64,000 nt of DNA, from contig BSYQ01000006.1 in NCBI GenBank assembly GCA_030272585.1, positions 2,071,001 through 2,135,000 of the forward strand. Reading direction: 5' to 3'. Source of the stretch: Bryopsis sp. KO-2023 (lineage: Eukaryota; Chlorophyta; Ulvophyceae; Bryopsidales; Bryopsidaceae). Under the pieces are notes generated by a model, which made no database searches, was not told where the DNA came from, and was given only the letters and a program-made list of their open reading frames with translations. Positions 1 through 9,870 of the stretch are shown here, piece after piece. The first letter of the stretch is position 1, and each line of letters starts with the position of its first letter. The position numbers and the translations under genes are program-made.

Positions 1-180
1 AGCTCCAACGTTGAGCGCGATCACTTCCAAGAGCCAAGAACCTTGAATCAAGTGATCAAGTCCGACATGGTGTGTCGGGTGACTCGTCCTTGCAGGGTTT
101 GGAAGGAACCCGGGGAAATTGAGAGAGAGAGAGGGGTGGAAATCGAACATGGAATGAATTTTGATGTTTGGTTCACATAA
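1..180 (+). CDS. possible 3' end of an unrecognised gene entering from the left
   Basis: Frame 1 is open from the first base to a TAA at 178-180 (59 codons), starting SSNVERDHFQEP and ending NFDVWFT. It would be the last coding exon of a plus-strand gene that begins outside the window. I recognise no domain. The middle part, MVCRVTRPCRVWKEPG, is not low complexity, but a GA-rich stretch follows it. An open frame this short can arise by chance, so support is weak. Confidence 0.28.
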   Translation, partial: SSNVERDHFQEPRTLNQVIKSDMVCRVTRPCRVWKEPGEIERERGVEIEHGMNFDVWFT

Positions 181-409
181 AGAAGAGCTGGGTGCTTTCT
201 TTCATTAATGGTCTGTGGATCCCTTGATTTAAAACAAATTCCAGTCCTCTTTCAATCAACCCCTCCATAAAAATCTCATAGCCTTTTTGCCCAGGATGAT
301 TTCCCACCATCACGAAAGACTATTGAAAGCGATTCAATCACAGGTCTGTATGCTTTAAAAAACAAAAAGAAAGAGTACACCCAAAAGAAAACAGGGGGTT
401 AAATCAGAA

Positions 410-484
410 TCAAAGCCATTGGCACATCCCTGATCTAGACGATTCCATCAATTGCTTAATGTTGGCATCGTCAGACTCCAAAAC
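410..484 (-). CDS. possible last coding exon of an unrecognised minus-strand gene
   Basis: On the minus strand a T-rich tract ending in CAG is followed by a 25-codon open frame, VLESDDANIKQLMESS...GMCQWL, closed by TGA. The polypyrimidine tract plus acceptor and the non-repetitive residues suggest a real terminal exon entered in phase 0. No upstream exon could be joined with confidence: an ATG in good context at about 782 has a nearby donor in the wrong phase. Family unknown. Confidence 0.3.
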   Translation of the reverse strand, partial: VLESDDANIKQLMESSRSGMCQWL

Positions 485-1733
485 CTGAAAAAAATATCAG
501 GGGTTTCATTGTTGTTGTTAAATCATAGACTGTGGATTCTGGACGGGTCCTGAGCAAAAGACTGGATCAGGTATGGCCCAAACAACAGGTCTGTCTCAAA
601 ACTTCATCGAGCAACATTCGATTCCAAAACTTTTCAAACAGCCCAAACAGTCGTTTTCGACGAAAGACCCGGATTCATCATTCAATACCTTTCCCCCCAA
701 AAAATAAACACCAAAAAAGAAGAAGATTGTTGCCCCTCAATATTTCATGTTGAGGAACATCTTACAGGTGAGGGTCTGCCATGGCACCCAGGAAAGCACC
801 TCTGTCTTTCTATCTTTTTTTTTAATAACCAAAAACTCATATCAATTTGCTGTATACAGGTTCGTTGATTCTTGACTTTGAGATGTCGGGCATGAGGCCA
901 CAGAAAATAAGAAAAAAAAGCTCTTTCCATGTGCTACAAACTGGATTTTGCCTTTGGTTTCTTCGCATTTAGCTCTGAACTGGAACGGGACATGCAAACC
1001 ACATAATTGGTTTGCTCTAACCTTCCATCCAGCATTCACGGCCGCTCCCACGCCTGCTGTTCGACAAACAGCGTTCGTTTTGACTCTGCAGCAATCATAG
1101 GATCAGGGGCATTCCATGGGTTGCAATCAGATTTGTGGCTACGCTTACGAAAACGACAATTGAGAATGAACTCACCCAAGCACTGTATGGGCTTCTCTCT
1201 CTGCAGGGAAAATGCGCCACTCTTTTTCGCTTATGGGTCGCTCTTCACAATGGGCAGCTCTTCAAAGCTCACATCAGACTATGCAAGCGTTCGCGTCAAA
1301 GAGACTCGCGCGAGTCGTCTCGAGTCTGAATCTGTCGCAATATTAGAACACCCACAAGTGTAGCCCCCCATATGCGCGCTGGGCAGAGTTGAGCTGGGGG
1401 CGGCTGAATTTCACCAGGGAAGCGCTGAGGACGCGCACGACTTGTCTTTGCGAGGCAAGAGCAAAAGGGATCGAAAACGCAGCGCGCGCGTGGTGGCTTA
1501 CAAGGGTGGAATCGATTAAAAGAACGCTCGCGCGCGTTACCTTTGGTCGCCACTCTTCGCGTAATGGCAAAACGAATAGCACATTTGCTTGATTCATTAA
1601 AACAGAACGCCAACAATGATGCGACCTCGTATGAGAAGCGCCACTCCAAAGTTCACCGCACCATCAAACAAAGAAGGACGAAAAAAATAACGGGACATAA
1701 AGAAACACGCACGATAATCCAAAATCATCTCTC
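485..1733. other. region with no supported gene
   Basis: Several short open frames overlap here on both strands, but none has a recognisable domain or splice sites that keep a frame. A CpG-rich patch lies at about 1290-1560 and could be a promoter. I see no RNA gene or mobile element in this stretch. Confidence 0.4.
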
Positions 1734-2047
1734 GAGGGGTTGGGTGAATCCCAACCCGTGATCTCGGCGACTTCCGGCTTCCCCGGATTAGTCGGATCAC
1801 GAGTTGGGATTCACCCAACCCCTCTCTCTCTCTTCTCTAAGAGAGATTTGTGCGATCCGGCCGAGGGCCGGAGGAGCAACCAACTACGGTTGGTCGCTTT
1901 TCCGGGCCTTGGTCGGATATGGACAAGTCTCTCTTAGAGGAGAGAGAGTGAGAGATCCGGGTTCTTCCCCTTCGGGGGTCTCCCGTATAAAAAGGGCAAC
2001 TCGTTAGGACGAGTTAGGGGTTCAAATCCCCTAGTTGCCTTATTTTT
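1734..2047 (+). ncRNA. putative structured, Pol III-type RNA gene with tRNA-like 3' end
   Basis: A 310-base block that folds almost completely. Stem A pairs 1734-1763 with 1795-1824: 22 perfect pairs, one mismatch, then 7 pairs. Stem B pairs 1824-1844 with 1928-1948, about 21 pairs with one G-U, abutting stem A. Inside B sit hairpin C (1857-1871, 6 pairs, GAG loop) and hairpin D (1879-1894, 6 pairs, C-closed UACG tetraloop). Hairpin E (1958-1985) has CCCC-UUCG-GGGG. The 3' end is a tRNA minihelix: GGCAACT (1995-2001) pairs with AGTTGCC (2033-2039) around a canonical T arm, AGGGG-TTCAAAT-CCCCT. A TATAAAAA (1986-1993) precedes it and a T8 run follows, as in Pol III terminators. UNCG loops and a real T arm argue for RNA function over chance. 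The 5' end is unknown, and a SINE or foldback element remains possible. Confidence 0.5.
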
Positions 2048-2296
2048 TTTCTCTTCTTTCTTAATACCTCCTTTGTTTTCTCGTTTTTATTTTTCTCACT
2101 CTTTTTCTCACACTTTTTTGGTTTTAATCCCTCTTTCTCACACTTTTCACTTTTTCCCACAAATAGATCAATGAAATCTTTTTTAACGTTGTATGTTACA
2201 ATTCCGATCTGTTTCTGTGTCCCCGCACATACACGCACGTCGATTTTGTCTTCCTCTCGCCCGTAGAGAAAGAATGAACTGCCTGGGATTAAAAAA

Positions 2297-2566
2297 ATGA
2301 ACGACCATCCTTCGCAAGGCCAGACGTGCTGGTTCGATTGGGAGACGGCAGCCACGGGGAACGTCCCAAAGGAAATTTTCGAAAAGGAACGAAGGTACGT
2401 TGCGCCGTCGAGCGGTGATGATCGATAAAGCACAGAGTCCTATTGAATTCGTGTCGATGGATCAACCTCGTCAGAACCAGTTGCATCCAATCCTGACGCC
2501 AACCAAGCAACAAGTCGAACGAAAGAACACAGCTCTGCGGTTGAACTGGACTTCTGCAGTTGTTAA
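2297..2566 (+). CDS. possible small two-exon gene, unrecognised
   Basis: ATG at 2297 opens a 98-base exon (MNDHPSQGQTCWFDWETA...) ending at a good donor, AG|GTACGT. An acceptor at 2512-2514 (ACAAG) gives a second exon 2515-2566 in matching phase, ending TAA. The predicted protein is 49 residues with no known domain. It lies just downstream of the structured RNA block. Phase agreement over a single intron is weak evidence. Confidence 0.22.
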
Positions 2567-4040
2567 GAAGCGGACAGACGCGCGACGGAGTTGTTTGCAC
2601 CTAAAGTGAAAGAAAGATATCGAAAGTGAAGAGTGTTTGGAAGCTTTTGTATATTATTTGTGAAAGTACTGCCCTGCCGACTGTGGGCATGATGTTTGTC
2701 CATCGAGCAAAAAAATGATGCATTCAGAATATCGAATGTTTCCTCTGTGCGATGTATTTTCTTTATTTTTCCTTTCCTTTGATGTCAGGTGCCTGGGGCG
2801 AACCAACAGAACCGTCCAAATCATTCTGGGAATTATCAGCTTGTTCTTCTTTGGAAAGGGGAAAATAAAACATCGCTGGAGTCATTGATGGACAAACAAA
2901 GGAACCTATTGTAATATCATCAACGTGCAGAAATAGTCAATATTGAGCAGAAAAGATCTATCAAATCCATTCTGCTCGTTACTGACAGTCCTTGACCAAC
3001 AAAGCTGCAACATAGACCACAATAGCTTGATGAAACATTTCAACGTACAGTCAAAACGACAGCTGTAATAAAAAACCGATAGGAAGACAGAAGAAGAATA
3101 AAGAAAGCGACGAAAACAAGAGCAAAAGAGTAGAGGAACTCCGAAAAGGAATGGAGTTCAAAACTTGACAATAATAGTCGGTGTTGGTGTTTCTCGAGGC
3201 CCACATCCTTCAGACCACTTTTTAAAAAGTGTCACATGTGTGAATAAATGGGTTGGGGTAAATATCGAAATTTTCGATTCAAAAACTACCGAAAACTAAA
3301 GAAAAGCAAAGAAAATCAAAGAAAACTCACGAAAACTACAGTAAACTGGGATTAAAAAAAAAATAAAAAAAATGATTGACTAACAAGCATCCCCATCCAG
3401 CCATGACAATATCATATCATTACGGTAAAAGTGAGGTGGATTCTGGCGAGCGAATCCAAGTTCTTCGACGAAAAAACTGCTCGGTTAAAAACGCACAGAA
3501 ATATTGACAAAGGAGGCCACCACCCCCGACGATGTCAGAAAACCCCAAAACACAAAGATTGAAAAGAAAACACATATCTTTTTTCGAAAGAAATAGGAAA
3601 AACTGCAACGCTTGTCTCAAATTCGCACCAGAAGACTTTCTCCTGGATTCGTTACCCTCGTTCCCCCACCCTCATATTCTCCTTTAACAATTACTCAAGC
3701 AGCTCGACGAATGCTGGGCAGTCGAAACAAATCGAAAGACGGATCGATTGCCTTGTGCTCACGGAACGAAACGGTGTGCTTTTATGCCATAGATTTTTTG
3801 CGCACTGAACCCAAATGTTAAAGTTCGTCGGACTTTCTCTGCACTCCCCATTCTTCACTTCTTTCTCCACGTTTCGACGAAGACATCTGCGTGCGAATCA
3901 AACACGCCATTGTTTGCACTTCGACACACACTGCGCGCGCGTGTTGCGTCTGTGCGGAGTTTCTGGTGGTGCTGAGACAAGGATGAGTCACCAAATGAAG
4001 TGGGTATTTAAGTGTCAGCTCGCCATAGTTTACCGCTCGT
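2567..4040. other. AT-rich region without a supported gene
   Basis: No open frame here shows a known domain or convincing splice sites. At about 3285-3345 there is a short degenerate run of GAAAAC/AAAGAAAA units. I see nothing else. Confidence 0.4.
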
Positions 4041-4049
4041 GCCCTCGGC

Positions 4050-4320
4050 GCTTGGTTCAGAGGTTTAACGTGAATCTTTGTTAATCAAGTGACGGGGGTT
4101 CGAGCCTACCTCTAAACCATGACGTCTGAAGGCGTTGATAGAAGCGCCAAGGCGCGGACGGAAGTGCCTTGAGGTCGAGTCTCAGGAGGTGGGGGGACGC
4201 TCCCACCCAGGAAGACGGTTTGTATGTATGTTTTTTTTGCTTGCTTGCACGCTTGTTGGTTGGTTTGTAGGTTTTTTGGTTGCTTGGTTTGTGTGCTAAA
4301 GGGCCAGTGAACCTTTGGAT
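4050..4320 (+). repeat. tRNA-related (SINE-like) repeat, tentative
   Basis: A tRNA-like head includes a B-box-like GGTTCGAGCC (4098-4107). GGTTCAGAG (4054-4062) can pair with CTCTAAACC (4110-4118) apart from one mismatch. After it come a GC-richer body and a T/G-rich low-complexity tail (4225-4290, GCTTGCTTG, GGTTGG units). Head, body and simple tail is the layout of a tRNA-derived SINE. The D and T arms are poorly formed, so this is not called as a working tRNA. No second copy lies in the window. Confidence 0.27.
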
Positions 4321-4850
4321 ACCGTATTGTGGTGATGGAATTGTATGCATTAATTATAATCAAGACACCTTCAACTTTTGGAACAATCTTTTTGAGGTAT
4401 CACAACCAAATGACAAAGGATGAAGAAAATTATCTTCTTGTCAGTCTCAAGACGCCTCTTGGTGTCAATTCATTCCCCAAGGCCTGAACCTCACACCATC
4501 TTCCAAAGTACACTGAGGCTGTCTTGTTGAATACACTGATGGCTCAGTTATAACCAATAACTGACCTAATTAAGCGTGGTCACCCACGAAACGACAAGAG
4601 AGCGATTAATATTTGAGGTGGCAATTGCCAAGCAAGTGTTTTTATACTTTCCTGTACAAGGAGCGGCGCAGTCGATACAAACGAGGCGAGACTCCGCGTT
4701 TCGCGTGACACGCATTCAGCCAATCTATCCCATGAATCTTCCCACAATAAATTTAATATGGACAATAGGACAGGATGCAGTCGATTGTATTTTCACCATC
4801 GTGGTTCAACTGTTTGGTCTCGGGAATCCAGGTTGCAGGGGTAGACACTG

Positions 4851-5189
4851 ATGCCTCCAAAAAAGGACAAAAAGACGGAGCCAGAGCCGCCTTCCAAGGC
4901 GTACAAGGGAGTGTACAGAAACAAGGGGCTTTGGAGAGCTCGTGTGTGGGACGTCGACAGGGAATACTACCTGGGCCACTTCACTGATGAAGAGCTGGCC
5001 GCCGCTGCCTACGACAGAGCTTCTATCGTTTTAAGGGGTTGGACGACAGCCGTCAGGGATGGGCTTAACTTGGGTCAGACGAAGTACAAAAACGAAGTGG
5101 TGGCGCTGGAAAATAAGAGCTTCATGAAAGCCATAGACGAAATTCGGGCTGCAGGGACACAATCCACTCCTGACCTCAAGCTGAAGTGA
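4851..5189 (+). CDS. single AP2/ERF-domain protein
   Basis: A 112-residue protein in one exon. A lysine-rich start (MPPKKDKKTEPEPPSK) leads into one AP2/ERF DNA-binding domain at about residues 18-66. The domain shows the family marks YKGVYRNKGLWRARV, then YLGHFTDEELAAAAYD and the RASIVLRG end. AP2/ERF domains bind GC-rich DNA through a three-stranded sheet carrying the conserved Arg and Trp residues. The tail of about 45 residues (LGQTKYKNEVVALENKSFM...) is charged and probably helical, with no other domain. The ATG at 4851 is the first in frame that leaves the whole domain. An upstream non-coding exon is possible, since CCAG lies before GTTGCAGG. Plant ERFs are usually longer, so this is a minimal protein and a regulatory role is inferred from the domain alone. 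Confidence 0.85.
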   Translation: MPPKKDKKTEPEPPSKAYKGVYRNKGLWRARVWDVDREYYLGHFTDEELAAAAYDRASIVLRGWTTAVRDGLNLGQTKYKNEVVALENKSFMKAIDEIRAAGTQSTPDLKLK

Positions 5190-6036
5190 CGGAAAAAGCA
5201 CACAACAAACCGTTTGCCACACAATGTGTCTGTGGCCACTTGTGAATAAGAAGATTTTTGGGGAGAGCATTAATATTTGGCTTGGATACAAACACCAGAT
5301 TTCTAACAGTGGAGAAGAAGATTTGGGTTGAAATTGTTTTTACGCCGTCGTAGTTTGAAGCTTGCTGTCGATTGACGAGCAGGAAAGTACTTTGGGAGAG
5401 AGGGAATTGGTTCAATTGTTTGGTTGATTGGGGGCCATATTTTCATTTTTTTCAAATATGAAAATATTTGAATTGGGCAGGATGGAACAGGATATCGATA
5501 TTGAGATGCTGAACGGTGTTTTTTTCACTTTCGTGAAAGCCTGAGAAACATGAATGGCAGCACTAATTTTCAAGCTGTGTAAAACACTTCTATTTGTTTG
5601 TAAAGAAAAAATCGTAGCGCCTGTTTTGTGACTCGCAGAGTATAGAATACTTTCTTTCGTTCATTTTTTTTTCATTTTCCATATTTCACCCTCCTGATTT
5701 GTGTGTTTAGTAGCACCATGATGATGCTTTTGAAACAATACACTATGAATTTCAAGAGCCAAACAAACAAATTGACAGTCCAAGGCAAACAATTGCCCCA
5801 TAGTTCACTTGGATATGTCTACTGTGAAGAAGAAAAATAGGGATACATGTATATCCTGCGCAAAAAAAAAAACACGTCCATTGCCATAGATAGAAAGACG
5901 ACGCTCCCAATGACAGGTTTAAAAAACAAACAAATATGGTTACAGATTGATATACAACTTAGCTTGGAACAAATTAGTTAGTTTGCGCTAAAGCAACCTC
6001 AATGATCCTTGTCCAAACAGGTCCATCCTGTCCTTC
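5190..6036. other. AT-rich intergenic region
   Basis: Downstream of the AP2 gene there is no open frame with coding character. A/T runs and short imperfect repeats dominate. I see no terminator or RNA gene. Confidence 0.45.
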
Positions 6037-6177
6037 TCAAAGCAGGAAATAATTTTTCAAACCCTCAGTCTTGAGTTTGAACGCACGGAGAAGCTGAAGA
6101 AGGCTCTCTTCCTCAATGGTGTAGCGGTTGGCCCCAAGCTCGACGAACAATATGCCAAAAACTTGCGCAAATGTAAC
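6037..6177 (-). CDS. possible C-terminal exon of an unrecognised minus-strand gene
   Basis: The minus strand reads VTFAQVFGILFVELGANRY, then TIEEESLLQLLRAFKLKTE, then GLKNYFLL and TGA (6037-6039). Residue composition and amphipathic pattern look coding. Further upstream on the same strand is a frame with a hydrophobic segment (ALVRYFFLPLLVVDFIS, about 6660-6710) that could belong to the same gene, which would put its start close to that of the divergent KAR5/GEX1 gene. I could not join the parts and do not recognise the family. Confidence 0.32.
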   Translation of the reverse strand, partial: VTFAQVFGILFVELGANRYTIEEESLLQLLRAFKLKTEGLKNYFLL

Positions 6178-6944
6178 ATTTCAGTGGGATAGGGGAAGTA
6201 TATGAACAGAGAGGTGGATTATAAGACATGAACCAGGCGAGAGTGGTTACTTTTACAATATCTCGTTGGGTGTCAGGGGTGCCGGCATTTAAGGGTATCG
6301 GCTAATAAAGTCCAGCCAAGATTTCAACCATCGTTCTTTCATCGATTCTTCGTGAAAAATGGGCATTTTTCAATCAACCAATCAGTTAGTGCAATGCAAG
6401 GCGGTGGAGGGTTAAATTGTAAAAATAATGTTCTACGAGGTATGAGCTGTAAGAAAACATTCTTTTGATCTGCCAGAAACACTCTATATGAGTGTTTGTT
6501 TATGGAAGGGGGAGGGAAAAGAGCGAAACATTTCATGCCAGCACTCTTGATCTTGGCCACAGAATAGGTTTCAGTTCTCACAGCACATAACACTTCGCAC
6601 TGTAGCTCCACCAACACACTTTCAGCAACCATGATCCACATCCAGTGGAAATAAAATCCACAACCAGCAGCGGGAGAAAGAAATAACGCACCAACGCGGT
6701 TGGTCGCAAGAGCTGCAAACAGGCGATGGTCAGTCTGGTGATTGGCTTGCGCATCAAAACCATGAAATAAACTACTTCCAGTCTCAACCTGGGCGGACTG
6801 TCCGTTTCCCCCTCCGCTTCCCGAATCGCCTCTCCCACAGCAGTGTCACTATCCACTGGGCGGCTGACGTCTTCTCGTCACGCTCCACTATTTCAGCTAC
6901 AAGAGGCAGTCGACAGCGCTTTCCTCCCTATTGCACCGCCCACA

Positions 6945-9648
6945 ATGTGGGCGCCGCATCGCATCTTGTGTATTTGTGCGATTCTAACCCTGGCGAAGGC
7001 GACACTTGCTCCTCGCTTCTCTGAATTTCCTGCAGAGGACGTCGGACGGGGGCAAGGTAAATTTAGCTGTCGGAATTCCCGAGAAGTAGAGAGCTCACGC
7101 TTGACAAAGTACCGAGACATTCTGTTCTGTGACAACATTTGGAATGTGCTTTCAGATCGGTATCTGCGGATGCGAAAAGAGTCTGAATCAGAAGGGTTTC
7201 TCAACAAACTCTTCGGAACCGACTGCTACACACAGGCAGTCAGAGCATTGGATTCAGAATGTGAACGTCTCACAACTGACGAACAGACGCGTCTAGCTCT
7301 GCAGCTCGCGAGCTGTTTCCTTTCACACTCTGGAAAGGGATCCATTTCATGTGCAACAGGACGAGGAAGGGCTGGATCCTGCGCCAGCAAATTGAAGGAC
7401 CAGCAGTTCGACGCCTACCAAGAATTCTTCGTGCACATATACGGGTGAGAGCACACTCCAGGGAAACGGTGTCCACATGCAAGATATGAATGCCATGAAG
7501 ATAAACTCACATTTTTCTGTTCCGTTCAGAATTTGTGTTTTTCTTGAGAACCAAGCTTTCAAAAAACAGTCAGAAGCCTTGGTCCGCGACTTTTACACGA
7601 GTACTGAACAAGCGGCGACTCAAATGAACAACATAATTGAGACATTGGATGATCAGCGCCAAGGAATAGACAACCTGGGAGAGCAAATTACCGTTGTGGA
7701 CGCCAAGCAGAGGGTTCTCGAAGAAGGGGTGGAGAAAGGAATCGAAGAAGTCCTAAAAATTCAGGACAGTTCAAAAATATTGGAGGAGAAAATGAGCAAA
7801 TCGCTTGAGATGGAGGTGAGCAACAGCACCGATGAAAGACTGTGCAAAATCTGACACTTGGACTTTCCTGCTATACCTAAATTTTACTCTTTTAGGCTGC
7901 TCTATATCGGCATCAAAAAGGCCTGATGGCTGGTTTTGCGGAGCTCGAGGAGTTGGAATCTCAACGAGCTGAAATCGGCGACGCACGATGGCAGGTTAGA
8001 ATTAGGAAATGCCAAGTAGCTACCTCCAGCATCCAGGTCTCGGTCTCGCTTCTTTAAAATATACATATTTTGGACGTCTCTGTGTAAAAAATTATATCTT
8101 TGCAGACCGCACAGGAGCGGAGTGACGCTCTCGAAGACAGACAGCAACGATATGAAGAACTACAGGTAACAAGTTCTGTCGAATTGTGCCCCGTCAGGTG
8201 GGTCTGGTGTTCGGAAGAAAAGGATTGCCTTTTTGCAATCCTTTCTAGGATTCAGAACAGGGACAGTTTTCGTTCAGATTCGGACAATCCCTAAAACATA
8301 TCTTTCAAGATATGGATATATCTTTTGAAAGAGATTAAGGTATGATGCTTATGTTCGATTTCTTGTTCAATAAATATGAGCTTGGGGAAGGGATTCATAT
8401 TAACGTGTCTTTTAAACAGGGAAAGTTGATGTGCGCCTCCGAAACCCTCGTGTCCAGTAGCGACAAACTGCAAAGCACCATGGATGTGGTTCGAGAGTAT
8501 GAGGAGAAGTCCTCGAATGCTATCAAATCCATTCTCGGAACCACAATTTCCCGCCAGGATATTATATTCTACGGTGGAGGGGTCCTGGGTGCCATGGGTT
8601 GTGGAGCCTTTGGGCCGCTTCAGGTTGCCAGAGTGCCTGTGTTGGTGGTCATGGGGGTAACTTTGGCAGTGGAAAGGACGCTGATTGAGCGCTGGGGCTA
8701 CCTCCTCGAAGTAGACGATTCTGGAAGGGTACAGTAAAACCACCAGCAGAGGGTACTTTTTTGAACGGGTTTGAGCATTTTTAAGGGGCCTTTTCCTGTC
8801 TACAGATCACAACGAAGGTGCCCTTAACTGGATTCCTGCCTTTTGTCGGAGATTCAATGGTGATTGATGTCAAGACTTTCATTCGTCGTTGCGCCATATC
8901 GCTCTGTTTCGCGATATTTTTGTGGATACTTCTGCTCTACCGAAACTTGGAAAAAGAAAACAACACCATTCTTCGAAGACTGGAGCGCGAAGCCAGGGTA
9001 AAGGTTTTGGAATGAGTGGTGGATGTGCCGTTCGGATGCACACAGATAGGGGGGAGACGGTGACAATGAAACTTGTTTGGTACAGGAATCAGAAAACCGA
9101 ATGATGGATGCGCTGGCTCGATACCATTCAAGAATGTCGAGGGAAGTGGAGGAGAGAATGCTGGTTGCATGGTCGAGAATGGAGCGGAAAAGGCCTTTAT
9201 CGCGCGAAACTTTAGCTTTGCCTCCATCACCCTCAAGAGGGGTCAGTCGATCACCATCGCTTCAAGAAGAACCCATTGAGCGCACATCCAGCCCAAGACG
9301 AGAACAGAGCGAGCCACAATCACCCAGCCCACGATCTCTTATTAGGACAAGAAGCGCCACAAAGGCGGAATCCGGTATAAACACACCCAAGCCACAATCT
9401 GTTATCAGGACAAGGAGCGTTGCAAGGGCGGAATCAGGTAGAAACTTCATTCCTGGCAATTTTTGACTCCAACAAGATTCCCCAACTGGGAGTTGGTACA
9501 TTTTATTGATCATGATGCTCATTTGGGATTTGATGTCACAGCATTGGAAGAGGATCTGACACCACAAACAAAGGGTGGGAAGAAAAGGACTGACTGTGGC
9601 ACAAGTGAAGCATCAACTCATCAAAAAGGGAAGAGGAGAAAGACGTGA
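6945..9648 (+). CDS. GEX1: KAR5/GEX1/Brambleberry nuclear-fusion protein
   Basis: This family drives nuclear-envelope fusion during karyogamy. Eight exons close in phase: 6945-7444, 7530-7815, 7896-7994, 8106-8165, 8420-8728, 8806-8997, 9086-9437, 9542-9648, giving 634 residues. ATG 6945 is chosen because it starts a signal peptide (MWAPHRILCICAILTLAKAT); the same frame opens earlier only with GTG. Residues 94-170 hold the family's cysteine-rich domain (CYTQAVRALDSEC, RLALQLASCFLSHSG, QQFDAYQEFF, ICVFLENQAF). A coiled coil follows (about 175-350). Hydrophobic segments lie at about 363-402 and 447-463, fitting the C-terminal membrane part of GEX1. The tail is Ser/Arg-rich with a tandem repeat (SLIRTRSATKAESG, SVIRTRSVARAESG) and a basic end. 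It is convergent with the dynein gene, 222 bases apart. Family assignment is firm; exact intron ends are inferred. Confidence 0.88.
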
Positions 9649-9870
9649 TTTTGGCCAGGCCCAAAACCACCAAAACGTCATCGAAATGAGGAGAAGGCAC
9701 CTCTTTTGTTTTCTTCGATTTCCAATCAGCTTTTGTCATATTACAGACAAGTCCCTTAGGCTCTGAAAAATTTCCCTTTGTTGCTTTACATCCCGTCCTA
9801 CCCATACATCTACCTATGATCCCATATTCAACTACCCTTTCCCACTCCACCCTTTTCCCAACTTTGCCCC

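Noticed and set aside
1995-2039. tRNA gene
   Set aside because: Acceptor and T arm are perfect, but only 14 bases lie between the 5' acceptor strand and the T arm, so D and anticodon arms are missing. Kept as the tRNA-like end of a larger RNA.
6843-6944. N-terminal extension of the KAR5/GEX1 protein
   Set aside because: The frame begins with GTG; the ATG at 6945 starts a clear signal peptide.
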